64,000 bases of DNA from Moritella dasanensis ArB 0140 (GCF_000276805.1 NZ_AKXQ01000002.1:1-64000); one strand, 5' to 3'. Positions 8,117 through 16,700 are shown, counted from the stretch's first letter. The notes: a model not told the origin generated them from the sequence alone. Translations and numbers: made by a program.

Positions 8117-8185
8117 CCTTCGTATAACCCCAATGATATGGATTGGGGGTCTCTACCAGGAACCATTAATTCCTGATTACGAAGA
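8117..8185 (+). promoter_or_regulatory. Purine riboswitch aptamer, adenine class
   Basis: The aptamer has the conserved order: P1 left CCTTCG, TATAA, P2 (CCCCAAT/ATTGGGG), the TCTACC core, P3 (CAGGAA.../TTCCTG), ATTACGAAG closing P1. The J3-1 position that sets ligand choice is T (GATTACG, not GACTACG), which by the known xpt/add rule selects adenine over guanine. It sits 86 nt upstream of the deaminase start. Confidence 0.93.
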
Positions 8186-8197
8186 GTTTAGTACATC

Positions 8198-8261
8198 AGT
8201 ACTTTTCTCTTTGTAGCATTTTTTTCTTATTAAAGAGAAGTACTTAATAACATTTATTAGG
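8198..8261 (+). promoter_or_regulatory. Riboswitch expression platform with SD-sequestering hairpin
   Basis: AGTACTT+CTCTTT (8198-8212, TT bulge) can pair with AAAGAGAAGTACT (8232-8244). The same CTCTTT can instead pair with GAAGAG (8181-8186) of P1. CTTAATAA (8243-8250) pairs with TTATTAGG (8254-8261), hiding part of the AGGAAC ribosome site. Ligand-stabilised P1 would favour the first hairpin, disrupt the last and turn translation on. This logic is inferred from pairing only. Confidence 0.55.
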
Positions 8262-8270
8262 AACTTAATC

Positions 8271-9278
8271 ATGAAACGATTTATCCAATTTTTACCAAAA
8301 GTAGAACTGCATTTACATATCGAAGGTACCCTCGAACCTGAATTGATGTTTGAACTTGCCGCGCGTAATAATATTAAAATCCCATTTGACTCATTCGCTG
8401 AAGTAAAAGACGCGTACAGTTTTCATAATCTCCAATCGTTTTTAGATATTTATTATCAAGGAGCCAATGTACTCATCACCGAACAAGACTTCTTTGACCT
8501 TACCTGGGCATATTTACTGCGTTGCAAAAACGATAACGTTGTTCACACCGAAGTATTTTTCGATCCACAAACACACACAGATCGTGGCATTAGTTTTGAT
8601 ACCGTCGTGAATGGTATTGATAAAGCATTAATTAAAGCGGCAAAAGAACTCGATATTAGCAGTCAGTTAATCATGTGTTTTTTACGTCATCTCGATGAAG
8701 AATCAGCATTTGCAACTTTAGCACAAGCGCTTGAACACAAAGATAAGATCATCGGTGTTGGTCTAGACTCGTCAGAAAATGGTAATCCAGCCAGTAAGTT
8801 TGAACGTGTATTTGAACAATCATTACGTGAAGGATTTTTAACGGTAGCGCATGCAGGTGAAGAAGGGCCAGCGAGTAGTATTCGTGATGCGTTAGCACTG
8901 TTGAAAATAACCAGAATTGATCATGGTGTACGTTGTTCAGATGATGAAAACTTTGTCGAAGAATTAGCGAAACTAAGAATGCCGCTGACGGTTTGTCCAT
9001 TATCTAACATTAAGTTAAAAGTGTTTGAACATATGAGCCAGCATAATATTGTTGAGCTATTACGTAAAGGTGTATGCGTCACGATCAATTCTGACGATCC
9101 AGCATACTTTGGCGGTTACATGACTGACAACTTTATGGCAGTCGGAGAGGCACATCTCATGACAAAAGCTGAAATTGCCCAATTCACTTTCAACGCGATT
9201 GAAGCGAGTTTCATTTCTGATGTTGAAAAAGACCGGTTATTCGCAATGAATAAAGCCTATTTAGCACTAAATATGTAA
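8271..9278 (+). CDS. add: Adenine deaminase (adenosine deaminase family), riboswitch-controlled
   Basis: The 335-residue metal-dependent amidohydrolase converts adenine (or adenosine) to hypoxanthine (or inosine). Zinc ligands are His14 and His16 (ELHLHIEG), His194 (VAHAGEEG, with catalytic Glu197) and Asp275 (NSDDPAYF); His218 (DHGVR) is the second catalytic His. The FFDPQTHT.RG motif and CPLSNIKLKVF block resemble the adenine deaminase (Aah1-like, type 2) subfamily rather than classical adenosine deaminase. The adenine-specific riboswitch supports that reading, although the homologous Vibrio gene is called add. The ATG has AGGAAC 6 nt upstream. It is a single-gene unit. Confidence 0.9.
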   Translation: MKRFIQFLPKVELHLHIEGTLEPELMFELAARNNIKIPFDSFAEVKDAYSFHNLQSFLDIYYQGANVLITEQDFFDLTWAYLLRCKNDNVVHTEVFFDPQTHTDRGISFDTVVNGIDKALIKAAKELDISSQLIMCFLRHLDEESAFATLAQALEHKDKIIGVGLDSSENGNPASKFERVFEQSLREGFLTVAHAGEEGPASSIRDALALLKITRIDHGVRCSDDENFVEELAKLRMPLTVCPLSNIKLKVFEHMSQHNIVELLRKGVCVTINSDDPAYFGGYMTDNFMAVGEAHLMTKAEIAQFTFNAIEASFISDVEKDRLFAMNKAYLALNM

Positions 9279-9293
9279 CATCGCCCCTAAATC

Positions 9294-9320
9294 CCCCGAA
9301 AAAGTGCCGTTTTTACGGGG
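9294..9320 (+). terminator. Hairpin after deaminase gene
   Basis: CCCCGAAAAA (9294-9303) pairs with TTTTTaCGGGG (9310-9320) with a single bulge, 15 nt after the stop. Confidence 0.6.
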
Positions 9321-9324
9321 TAGT

Positions 9325-9356
9325 AATTATCACTGTGTATACATACAGTGATAATT
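9325..9356. other. Perfect 12-bp palindrome between convergent genes (contains CTG-N10-CAG)
   Basis: AATTATCACTGT (9325-9336) and ACAGTGATAATT (9345-9356) are perfect arms around 8 nt. It may be a bidirectional terminator for the deaminase and the gene at 9361-9600. The centre also reads as a LexA-like CTG-N10-CAG (9333-9348), but it lies at gene ends. Confidence 0.5.
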
Positions 9357-9360
9357 GCAG

Positions 9361-9600
9361 TTACGTGAAATCGACACTTATCTTCTTAAAACCAATCTTT
9401 TGTGCATTTGCAGCGGCAGAATCAATCGTCTTAAATGCCCGTGGTGTATTGGACTCTTCACGTTGGGATGTCATCACATGCACATTTTTATTGGTTGTTT
9501 GTGCAATGACAATATAACCATTCATTAAAGGTGCTCGTTTTATCGTTATCTTTTTAAGGCCGCCATTATCAAACAAAACCTTTAATTCTTTAAGTTCCAA
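9361..9600 (-). CDS. Small conserved-type hypothetical protein
   Basis: The 79-residue protein with a TTG start has composition and layout typical of a folded alpha/beta protein: LFDNGGLKKITIKRAPLMN, then GYIVIAQTT and a C-terminal FKTIDSAAANAQKIGF segment. The last block resembles small Vibrio/Shewanella proteins loosely annotated as plasmid replication RepB-like, but no catalytic or DNA-binding motif is evident, so no function is claimed. It is convergent with the deaminase gene and lies upstream of the symporter on the same strand but more than 240 nt from it. Confidence 0.55.
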   Translation of the reverse strand: MELKELKVLFDNGGLKKITIKRAPLMNGYIVIAQTTNKNVHVMTSQREESNTPRAFKTIDSAAANAQKIGFKKISVDFT

Positions 9601-9647
9601 GCTACTAAATCTCTATAAATTGCGTAAAATAACAGGCTATATTGTAC

Positions 9648-9689
9648 AATCAAATGGCATTTTTAAACAATCAAATTAGCCATTTGATT
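9648..9689. other. Inverted repeat upstream of small gene
   Basis: The 11-bp perfect arms AATCAAATGGC (9648-9658) and GCCATTTGATT (9679-9689) are separated by 20 nt. They lie 48 nt upstream of the minus-strand gene starting at 9600, where an operator could sit. Confidence 0.35.
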
Positions 9690-9772
9690 TGGAAAATATG
9701 CTCAATTATAGTGGGTTAATAGTAGGTTAGTCGTCGTTTTTTAGCATGAAAATATGTGTTTTTAGAAACGAG

Positions 9773-9806
9773 AAAATCCCAATCAATATTATTGACTGAG
9801 ATTTTT
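9773..9806 (-). terminator. Hairpin terminator after symporter gene
   Basis: AAAATCCCAATCAA (9773-9786) and TTGACTGAGATTTT (9792-9805) pair at 12 of 14 positions, followed by a TTTT run on the minus strand. It lies 40 nt past the symporter stop. Confidence 0.55.
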
Positions 9807-9844
9807 ATTATTCAAATTAAGCTTTTAAAAACAACTGGTCACCA

Positions 9845-11392
9845 TTAGTCGTTTAACTGTTTAGTCACCAGCACCGCCTCTTTACTGTAATCTTTGATTT
9901 CACCCGATTGCACGCGGGCAATAAACGATTGTAGCTCTTTTTTCACAACCGGCATTAAGAAATACAAACCGATAATATTGAAGATAGACATTGCAAAGAT
10001 AGCCGCATCAGAGAAGTCGATAACAGCACCGAAGCTTACACTTGCGCCGACTACGACAAAACAACAGAACATAATTTTGTATACAAGCTCTGTGGTTTTA
10101 CCTTCACCGAACAGGTAAGTCCATGCTTTAAGTCCATAATAAGACCATGAGATCATAGTAGAAAAAGCAAACATTACAACGGCTACAGCGAGCACGTATT
10201 GGAATATATCAGCAGTTTCAGTAAACGCTGCAGCGGTGAGTGTTACACCACTGAGTTCGCCATTATTCATGCCTGAGATTGTGATAACCAAGGCTGTCAT
10301 CGTACAAATAATCACAGTATCAATAAATGGTTCGAGTACTGAAACCAGACCTTCAGTGATTGGCTCTTTAGTTTTTACTGCCGCATGGGCAATCGCTGCT
10401 GAACCAACACCGGCTTCATTCGAGAATGTCGCACGTTTCATACCTTGGATTAATGCACCAACAAAACCACCAGCAACACCGGAGCCCGTAAAGGCACCAT
10501 CAATGATTTGGCCAAATGCATCACCAATCATAGAGGCATTCGATACCAACACAATAACGGACATACCGACATATAATAACGCCATGGTAGGAACAAGCTT
10601 ACCAGTCACTTTTGCAATCGATGGCATACCACCGATAATAACGGATGCAACCATACACGCTAGAATAACACCTGTTACCCAACCATAACCCTCAGGTAGA
10701 CCTAGAGTTTGCACTATCATCGCATTGGCTTGGTTACCTTGGAACATGTTGCCACCACCAAGCGCGCCTAGAATCGTCATTATTGCGAAACCAACAGCGA
10801 GGAATTTACCTAAATTTGTAAAGCCACGTTCTTTTAAGCCTTTGCTCAGGTAATACATTGGACCACCTGATACGTCACCATTGGGTAGCTGATTACGATA
10901 CTTAACACCTAGTGTACATTCGCAAAATTTTGAAGCCATACCTAACAGGCCGCACAGGATCATCCAGAAAGTTGCACCGGGACCACCAATTGCAAGTGCG
11001 GCGCCCACACCGGCTATATTCCCTAGTCCGACCGTACCAGACAATGCAGTCGTCAATGCTTGGAAGTGAGACACTTGACCTGGCGCTTCATTATTCGGGT
11101 CGGTAAAGTCACCTTTAACGATCTTAACCGCTAAACCAAAACGTTTGAATTGCACAAAACCGAAGTAGAATGTAAAGATAATAGCGGCGACGAATAACCA
11201 GCCAACGATGATGGGGAAGTTTGTCCCATTAACAGGGACTGAGGTGAAAATTGTATTTGCGAACCAACTGAGATTCTCGTTAAAAAACTGGTCTACAGCT
11301 TTATCAAAACCAACTTGTTCACTGGCGGCAAAAGCCGAAGAGGTAAACATGCTTAACATTACAACAATGTAGCGACTAATCTTTGTGATCAT
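9845..11392 (-). CDS. Sodium:alanine symporter (AGCS family)
   Basis: The 515-residue inner-membrane protein (ATG at 11392; GGAATTGAAT supplies the ribosome site, while a longer reading frame to a GTG at 11431 lacks one) has about 10-11 transmembrane segments. AGCS signatures are SHFQALTTALSGTVGLGNIAGVG with Asn/Gly-rich substrate motifs, the GGPGATFWM stretch and ATFSNEAGVGSA. The family moves alanine or glycine with Na+ (or H+). The N-terminus looks like a signal-anchor. It is monocistronic; no glycine riboswitch was found in the leader. Confidence 0.9.
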   Translation of the reverse strand: MITKISRYIVVMLSMFTSSAFAASEQVGFDKAVDQFFNENLSWFANTIFTSVPVNGTNFPIIVGWLFVAAIIFTFYFGFVQFKRFGLAVKIVKGDFTDPNNEAPGQVSHFQALTTALSGTVGLGNIAGVGAALAIGGPGATFWMILCGLLGMASKFCECTLGVKYRNQLPNGDVSGGPMYYLSKGLKERGFTNLGKFLAVGFAIMTILGALGGGNMFQGNQANAMIVQTLGLPEGYGWVTGVILACMVASVIIGGMPSIAKVTGKLVPTMALLYVGMSVIVLVSNASMIGDAFGQIIDGAFTGSGVAGGFVGALIQGMKRATFSNEAGVGSAAIAHAAVKTKEPITEGLVSVLEPFIDTVIICTMTALVITISGMNNGELSGVTLTAAAFTETADIFQYVLAVAVVMFAFSTMISWSYYGLKAWTYLFGEGKTTELVYKIMFCCFVVVGASVSFGAVIDFSDAAIFAMSIFNIIGLYFLMPVVKKELQSFIARVQSGEIKDYSKEAVLVTKQLND

Positions 11393-11890
11393 ATTCAATT
11401 CCATCCATGATTTATCTAATATAAGCGACACACAACAGAATAATTCACTATTCAGTACTGTATTTACCGCTCCATGGCCAAATAAATTAACAATATATTA
11501 AGATTAATTCAACAACTACTAAGGTCTTTATAGAGAGCATTGTATTGCCAATTATTTATTAAGCGGGGGTTTTAACTGATTATAATGGGTAGCTTTGGGT
11601 TAATGTATTAACTGAAACTGTTTTGTTGGAAGATGTGTGCTTAACCATTTGTTACTAACGATCTGTTAAGGTTATCACCTTTTATTAGCATAATACTCTA
11701 TACGAGTTAGTTGATTTAGCGATAGATACTTAGTAAGGGTTAAGTATAAAGAAGGGGATATGAGGGAAAGTGCGTAGGCATATATGCCCATCATCTGGTC
11801 ATTTGTTTGGTGAGCTTGTCATTATCAAAAAATAGTTAGCGCGTAAATACAAATAAAGGGTTAGCCCTGTGCTACCCCTCAATTGACAAC
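11393..11890. other. Intergenic region without recognised feature
   Basis: About 500 nt lie between the symporter start and the end of the diguanylate cyclase gene. It must hold the symporter promoter and the cyclase terminator. No gene, strong hairpin or known binding site was recognised. Confidence 0.5.
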
Positions 11891-12955
11891 TCACCCGTTC
11901 ACGCTATATTCAAACCCATTTTTACCTTTCTCTTTTACCTGATACATGGCTTTATCTGCTTGGGATATTAATTCTTTTGGGATTAATGCATGGTCAGGGA
12001 AAAATGAAATACCAATCGAAGCACTCAAGTTGATACTGAAGCCATCTATCAACAATGGTAGGTTTAAAGATGTGTGTAAACCTTTTGCTACTTTTTCTAT
12101 ACTTGTCGTATCTCTGACATCAGTAAGCATCACAACAAACTCATCGCCACCATAACGGGCTGCAGTATCTGTACTTCTTACACAGCTCGATATACGCTTG
12201 GCTTGTTCAATAAGGACTTTATCACCAAAGTCATGTCCCATTTGATCATTGATAAGCTTGAAGCAATCGAGATCTATAAACAGTATTGCTACTTTTGTTT
12301 CTTCTCTTTCAGCCCTTGCGCATGCTTGTTTTAATCGATCGAATAGTAAATAACGATTAGCGAGTTGAGTTAACTCATCATGAGTAGCAAGATAAGTTGC
12401 TTTCTTTTCAGATTGAAGACGTTCTTGGATCTCTTTTTTAAGATCTTGAGTTCGTTTAGAAATTATGTTTTCCAACATAATATTATGATGAATAAGGGCT
12501 TGTTCAGCGAGCTTACTCTTTGTTATATCGATTGAAGCAATAATTAGATGGTCTACGTGTCCATTATTATCAAGTACGGGGGTAATGGTTGAATGATACC
12601 AAATACGCACTTTTTCAACGTTAGTTAGAGGGCGTTCTAGAGTCATAACCTGTTTGGTTGATATCGCTTTATTCATGCATTCAATCATCGAACGTTTAAA
12701 GCTGTCAGGATAAAAATTAAAAGGGTAAGGTTTACCGTAATACGCTTCGACGTCGTCAATCATTAAAGCTCGAATGCCTGTTTTATTGATATATTGTAAA
12801 TTAAAATCTGTATCAACAACTTTGTTACACACCGGTGTGCTTTCAAGCCACACTAAGTGTTCGGCTTTCGTAATTGAATCTGTACCGTCATTAGCTTGGT
12901 TTTCTAGCTCTTTAATTCGAGACAAAAGCTGTTCATAAGTCGGTTTTATAATCAC
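11891..12955 (-). CDS. PAS-GGDEF diguanylate cyclase
   Basis: The 354-residue soluble protein has a short N-terminal coiled coil (YEQLLSRIKELENQ), a PAS sensory domain (about residues 35-160, with a PAC-like tail IIASIDITKSK), a linking helix and a GGDEF domain (about 190-354). The active site YGGDEFVVML is intact, so synthesis of cyclic di-GMP is expected. No RxxD inhibitory site is obvious upstream of it. No EAL domain is present. It lacks transmembrane segments, so the PAS domain probably reads an intracellular or redox signal. It is a stand-alone gene. Confidence 0.88.
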   Translation of the reverse strand: MIIKPTYEQLLSRIKELENQANDGTDSITKAEHLVWLESTPVCNKVVDTDFNLQYINKTGIRALMIDDVEAYYGKPYPFNFYPDSFKRSMIECMNKAISTKQVMTLERPLTNVEKVRIWYHSTITPVLDNNGHVDHLIIASIDITKSKLAEQALIHHNIMLENIISKRTQDLKKEIQERLQSEKKATYLATHDELTQLANRYLLFDRLKQACARAEREETKVAILFIDLDCFKLINDQMGHDFGDKVLIEQAKRISSCVRSTDTAARYGGDEFVVMLTDVRDTTSIEKVAKGLHTSLNLPLLIDGFSINLSASIGISFFPDHALIPKELISQADKAMYQVKEKGKNGFEYSVNG

Positions 12956-13122
12956 AAATAACCCTCTACCTGCAAATTAACTTCACTACCATTTAAAACT
13001 AGATACAAAGATTATAGGTTATGCCTCATATAATTTACAAGTATGTACAAAATCCGAAATTAAGCTAATTGAAAGTTAATTGGTCCTCAGTGTTACTAAT
13101 ATAAGTATGATTAAGACATTCA

Positions 13123-13944
13123 TTAAAGCGTTTGTTGAAGCCATTGTTTCGGTGAAACGCCGAGTTTCTTCCTAAATACCCGTGCTAACGCTGAACCATT
13201 TTCATAACCCACGGCATTCGCGACCAATGACACAGGCTTGTTTTGTTGTAATAGACCTTTCGCCACGATAATACGCCAATCAATTATATAGTCCCCAGGG
13301 CTTTGACCTACCGTGTGTTTAAATACGTCGGCAAACTTCGATCGAGACATAAGCGCTAACGCAGCCATCTCTTCTAATCCCCATTGGCGTTCTGGCGCAT
13401 CGTGTATGGCTAACAACACTTTTGATACTTGCGGATGGGCTAATCCTGCAAGTAGACCATGTTGCATTATGTTGTTATCAATTACATGGCGTAAAACGTA
13501 AATAATAAAGATGTCAGTCAACGAGTTAATCATCGGCAGTCGTCCGCTATCTTCGTTAAAGGCTTCTGCAAACAACCATTGCGCAGTTTTCATTAACGCT
13601 GCGTTTTCACTGAGCTTGAAGCAAAGTAGTCTTGGCAAAGCATCGGCAATGGGATTCGCTGTATTTTCATTGTAAATGATGTTGGCACAGACCAATTTTG
13701 GTGGGTTATCTTCACTGGCAATGACTCGGTGCGCATGCTGTGTGGGGAAAAACATCACGGTTGGTTCATTAATGACATGCGCTAAACCTTGTTCATCAAT
13801 GAGGGTGATCTCGCCACTCTGTAGTAAATGTAGATGTCCTTTGTTGGGTTCTTGATTGAAATTAGAAATACCACACAGATTACCGGTAAAAAATACGTCG
13901 GTATTCATTGAGAAGCGCTGAAGAATGATCGATAAAGGATCCAT
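13123..13944 (-). CDS. AraC-family transcriptional regulator
   Basis: This encodes 273 residues if started at ATG 13944, which has a GAGG ribosome site; a 13-residue longer frame to 13983 has none. The N-terminal half is a cupin-type ligand domain (AraC_binding; HLHLLQSGEITLIDEQG, PTQHAHRV). The C-terminal ~100 residues carry two helix-turn-helix motifs (MAALALMSRSKFADVFK and ANAVGYENGSALARVFRK) ending in the LGVSPKQWL signature. It is transcribed divergently from the YHS/bufferin operon, so regulation of that operon is a reasonable guess. Confidence 0.85.
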   Translation of the reverse strand: MDPLSIILQRFSMNTDVFFTGNLCGISNFNQEPNKGHLHLLQSGEITLIDEQGLAHVINEPTVMFFPTQHAHRVIASEDNPPKLVCANIIYNENTANPIADALPRLLCFKLSENAALMKTAQWLFAEAFNEDSGRLPMINSLTDIFIIYVLRHVIDNNIMQHGLLAGLAHPQVSKVLLAIHDAPERQWGLEEMAALALMSRSKFADVFKHTVGQSPGDYIIDWRIIVAKGLLQQNKPVSLVANAVGYENGSALARVFRKKLGVSPKQWLQQTL

Positions 13945-14112
13945 TATTACCTCATATAAGACTATTTGGACGATTGGGTTCAATATTAGGACTATGTCAT
14001 CCCTTGATGTTTATTGAAAGCAGTATATTTATAACTAAGGAAGACAACCTTCAAATACGTAGATGGTTAACACTACGCTTTTGATAACTTTTAATAACAG
14101 ACGGAGAATATG

Positions 14113-14598
14113 ATGAAGCTTTCAACATTTATAAAATCAACATTCGTGACGACAGCATTGCTAGCAAGTAGCTTAACGTTTGCTGCGAACATCGAAGTTA
14201 ACGCCAGTAGTAACGACATTGCCATTAGTGGTTACGATACGGTTTCTTACTTTACCAAAGGCATGCCGACTAAAGGTTCTAACGATTACACCGCCGCATA
14301 TAATGGCGCCATTTATCAATTTTCATCTGCTGATAACCGTGACTTATTCAAAGCGGATCCGCGTAAATACGCTCCTCAATACGGCGGATTTTGTGCAATG
14401 GGCGTCGCACTGAATAAGAAATTAGATACTGACCCAACAGCTTGGCATATTCGCGGCGATAAGTTGTACTTGAACTACAACAAGGCTGTACAGAAAAAAT
14501 GGAATACAGATATCCCAGGTTATATCGAAACTGCACAAGTTAACTGGATTGATATTAAAGGCCTAACGGAAGAGCAAATTGAAATAGTGTACGACTAA
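14113..14598 (+). CDS. Secreted YHS-domain protein
   Basis: This encodes 161 residues; ATG 14113 is 6 nt from GGAG, while the adjacent ATG 14110 is too close. A signal peptide (cleavage near TFAANI) precedes a mature YHS domain: ISGYDTVSYFTKGMPTKG, then a FSSADNRDLFKADPRKY stretch and YGGFCAMGVALNKK. In this secreted subgroup the domain is thought to bind a metal or small ligand, possibly copper; that is family-level inference. It lies 54 nt upstream of the bufferin genes on the same strand and may be co-transcribed with them. Confidence 0.8.
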   Translation: MKLSTFIKSTFVTTALLASSLTFAANIEVNASSNDIAISGYDTVSYFTKGMPTKGSNDYTAAYNGAIYQFSSADNRDLFKADPRKYAPQYGGFCAMGVALNKKLDTDPTAWHIRGDKLYLNYNKAVQKKWNTDIPGYIETAQVNWIDIKGLTEEQIEIVYD

Positions 14599-14652
14599 TA
14601 TCCATATAACCACTAATACCGACATCAATACTAGGTCGACTAAGGAACTGTT

Positions 14653-14931
14653 ATGAATAATAAAATATTAGTAAGCGCTGCATTAGCGGCTGTGATGTCT
14701 ACCGGTGTTATCGCATCAGCTGAAGCAGCAAGTAAAAAAGAGAAGTGTTATGGCGTCGCGAAAGCTGGTCAGAATGATTGCGCTAACTTAGCTGGTACGC
14801 ATTCATGCGCGGGACAATCAAGCCTAAGTGATGATAAAGGTGAATGGAAACTCGTAACCAAAGGCACTTGTTCAACACTGGGCGGATTGTCAAAAAAAGA
14901 AGCCAAGAAGATATATTTAGCTTCTAAATAA
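14653..14931 (+). CDS. bufA1: Bufferin-type precursor peptide (DUF2282, BufA1)
   Basis: The 92-residue secreted peptide has a clear signal sequence (cleavage near AEAAS) and a core with four cysteines in the DUF2282 arrangement [18 protein letters not shown] and KGTCSTLGG. Bufferins are copper-binding, ribosomally made and post-translationally modified: an MNIO enzyme (DUF692) converts core cysteines to thiooxazole-type heterocycles. The modifying enzyme gene follows directly, which supports the assignment. Export to the periplasm and copper sequestration are family knowledge; here they are inferred. Confidence 0.85.
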   Translation: MNNKILVSAALAAVMSTGVIASAEAASKKEKCYGVAKAGQNDCANLAGTHSCAGQSSLSDDKGEWKLVTKGTCSTLGGLSKKEAKKIYLASK

Positions 14932-14947
14932 GCTCGCGGAGAATAGT

Positions 14948-15907
14948 ATGTCGGTAAAGAATTTGCTTCATAGTTCTAAGCATAGTTCTAAGCATAGTTC
15001 TAAACATAGCTCTAAACATAGTGAAGATATATTAGTGGGTGTTGGATTAAGGCATCCACACTTTACCGACATACTTACTTCTGCTAAGGAAATAGACTTT
15101 GTGGAAGTCCATTCAGAGAACTTTTTTGGCCAAGGAGGCGCGGCCTTATCTGTGCTTCAACAAGTAAGAGAGACATATCCAGTCAGTTTGCATTCAACCT
15201 CTATGGGGCTCGGCTCATTTGCAGATATCCCTGCTCACTATTTAGCACGTTTAAAGCGATTAACTCAAACGATTGACCCTTTTTTAATGTCAGAACATGC
15301 TTGCTTTACATGGGGGCATTTACAAGGGCAATTGATGCACAGCGGTGACTTGTTACCTATCGCACACACGCACAATAATCTAAAACGTATGTGTGAACAG
15401 GTCGATAGGGTCCAGACGTACTTAGGGCGCGAACTGATTATTGAAAATGTATCGGCTTATGTGCAGTTTGATGAAAGCTATCTTTCAGAGGCAGAATTTT
15501 TAACGGCATTGTGCCAGCAAACAGGCGCTAAAATACTGTTAGATATTAACAATATTGCAGTGAATAGTTTAAATTTCGAAGGCGGGGATATTGAAAAATC
15601 TGTTGTTGATTATATTAATGTATTGCCAATCGATAGCGTAGCGCAAATTCATCTCGCCGGTTGCAGTGATGTGCCTCATGGGCAATTGGTTGTTGATGAT
15701 CATGCTTGCCCTGTTTCTGACGACGTTTGGCAAGGTTATCGACAAGCACTCACACGTTTTGGTGCTGTTCCGACGTTAGTTGAATGGGATTCGGATTTAC
15801 CAGCATGGTCAACGTTAATTGGCGAAGCACAGAAGGCGCGTGATATAGCCAATGCTGTATTGGGTGTTAATGCACGAGCTTCTGTAATGGAAATTAATCA
15901 TGAATGA
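14948..15907 (+). CDS. bufB: MNIO-family peptide-modifying iron enzyme (DUF692, BufB)
   Basis: The 319-residue enzyme is of the multinuclear non-heme iron oxidative family (TIM-barrel DUF692). Visible hallmarks are GVGLRHPHF, EVHSENFFG, LHSTSMGLGS, the SEHACF metal-ligand region, ENVSAY and a LLDINNIAVN block with a later HLAG. It would modify cysteines of the BufA1 peptide encoded 17 nt upstream. The N-terminus is unusual: residues 8-23 are four perfect His-Ser-Ser-Lys repeats ahead of the barrel, encoded by a 12-bp tandem repeat. The start ATG has GGAG 6 nt upstream. It overlaps bufC by 8 nt. Confidence 0.88.
   Translation: MSVKNLLHSSKHSSKHSSKHSSKHSEDILVGVGLRHPHFTDILTSAKEIDFVEVHSENFFGQGGAALSVLQQVRETYPVSLHSTSMGLGSFADIPAHYLARLKRLTQTIDPFLMSEHACFTWGHLQGQLMHSGDLLPIAHTHNNLKRMCEQVDRVQTYLGRELIIENVSAYVQFDESYLSEAEFLTALCQQTGAKILLDINNIAVNSLNFEGGDIEKSVVDYINVLPIDSVAQIHLAGCSDVPHGQLVVDDHACPVSDDVWQGYRQALTRFGAVPTLVEWDSDLPAWSTLIGEAQKARDIANAVLGVNARASVMEINHE
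14969..15016 (+). repeat. 12-bp tandem repeat (4 units) inside bufB
   Basis: The unit CATAGTTCTAAG occurs four times with minor synonymous drift, plus a partial fifth. Each unit adds His-Ser-Ser-Lys without changing frame, so copy number could vary without inactivating the gene. Confidence 0.9.
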
Positions 15908-16700
15908 CTTGCTTGAACATAAACCGCAGAGAACTGAGCAGCAACGACTGTTGGCCGTTATTTGGAATGATGACCTTTCAGGTAACCTGCATGGCTTTAG
16001 TGTGCAAGGTATCAACATTTATCGCCGTAACTTGCTAGCCAATGCGCAACGAGCCTTAGGCATCACTTTTCCTACCGTGTTTAAGTTACTTGATAGCGAT
16101 GTAAGTGCTGATTTGGTTAAACAGTTTCTGCAAGCATCGCCTCCAGATCAAGGTGATTGGGGCCAATGGGGTGATAAATTTGCTGATTTTATGGCGACAA
16201 CTGACATCAGTGACGACTACCCATTCCTTGCTGATTGTTCCGCACTTGATTGGCATGTTCATTGTGCGCTGCACGGTGCAGATCAAACACTAGATCAAAG
16301 TTCACTTCAGATATTAGGTAATTGCGAACCCGAACAAGTCGTTATTATCTTTAATCAAAATGTGAAATTGCTTAGCAGCCGTTATCCAGTCGTTGACATC
16401 TTTGACGGGCATCACCACGACGATAAACAACGGCGACAAGTTGCCTTGAATAATGCCAATCAAGCCTTATCGTCAGCGCTGGTGGATCATCACATAATGA
16501 TTTATCGCCCAGAATTTCAACCAAGAGTAATCAAGTTAACATCGAGTGAAGGGCAGTTCACACAGTCTTTAATAAGCGGTAATTCACTTGCTGAATCACT
16601 GGATTTGGTGAGTAATGACGCTGAGTTCTCGTTTCAACACTGGTTACTTAATGCTATAGAACACAATTTAATTCATTATTTCAAAGAGAGTTACTCATGA
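15900..16700 (+). CDS. bufC: Bufferin accessory protein (DUF2063, BufC)
   Basis: The 266-residue protein matches the DUF2063 putative DNA-binding/peptide-recognition family that always accompanies DUF692 enzymes. The N-terminal helical domain contains the conserved GFSVQGINIYRRNLLANAQR and ALGITFPTVFKLL blocks and the DWGQWGDKFADF segment; the C-terminal part is variable. In bufferin clusters it helps the MNIO enzyme act on the precursor. Its start overlaps the end of bufB by 8 nt and its end overlaps the DoxX gene by 4 nt, indicating translational coupling. Confidence 0.85.
   Translation: MNDLLEHKPQRTEQQRLLAVIWNDDLSGNLHGFSVQGINIYRRNLLANAQRALGITFPTVFKLLDSDVSADLVKQFLQASPPDQGDWGQWGDKFADFMATTDISDDYPFLADCSALDWHVHCALHGADQTLDQSSLQILGNCEPEQVVIIFNQNVKLLSSRYPVVDIFDGHHHDDKQRRQVALNNANQALSSALVDHHIMIYRPEFQPRVIKLTSSEGQFTQSLISGNSLAESLDLVSNDAEFSFQHWLLNAIEHNLIHYFKESYS

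Noticed and set aside
10236-10688. 150-codon plus-strand ORF inside the alanine symporter
   Set aside because: It is antisense to a well-supported membrane protein gene; its Pro/Thr/Ile-rich composition is the expected shadow of Gly/Ala-rich helices.
11393-11844. Glycine riboswitch before the alanine symporter
   Set aside because: No aptamer core pattern could be found on the minus strand in the symporter leader.
14969-15016. CRISPR-like or intergenic satellite repeat
   Set aside because: Units are 12 bp without spacers and lie in frame within bufB, so it is a coding tandem repeat.
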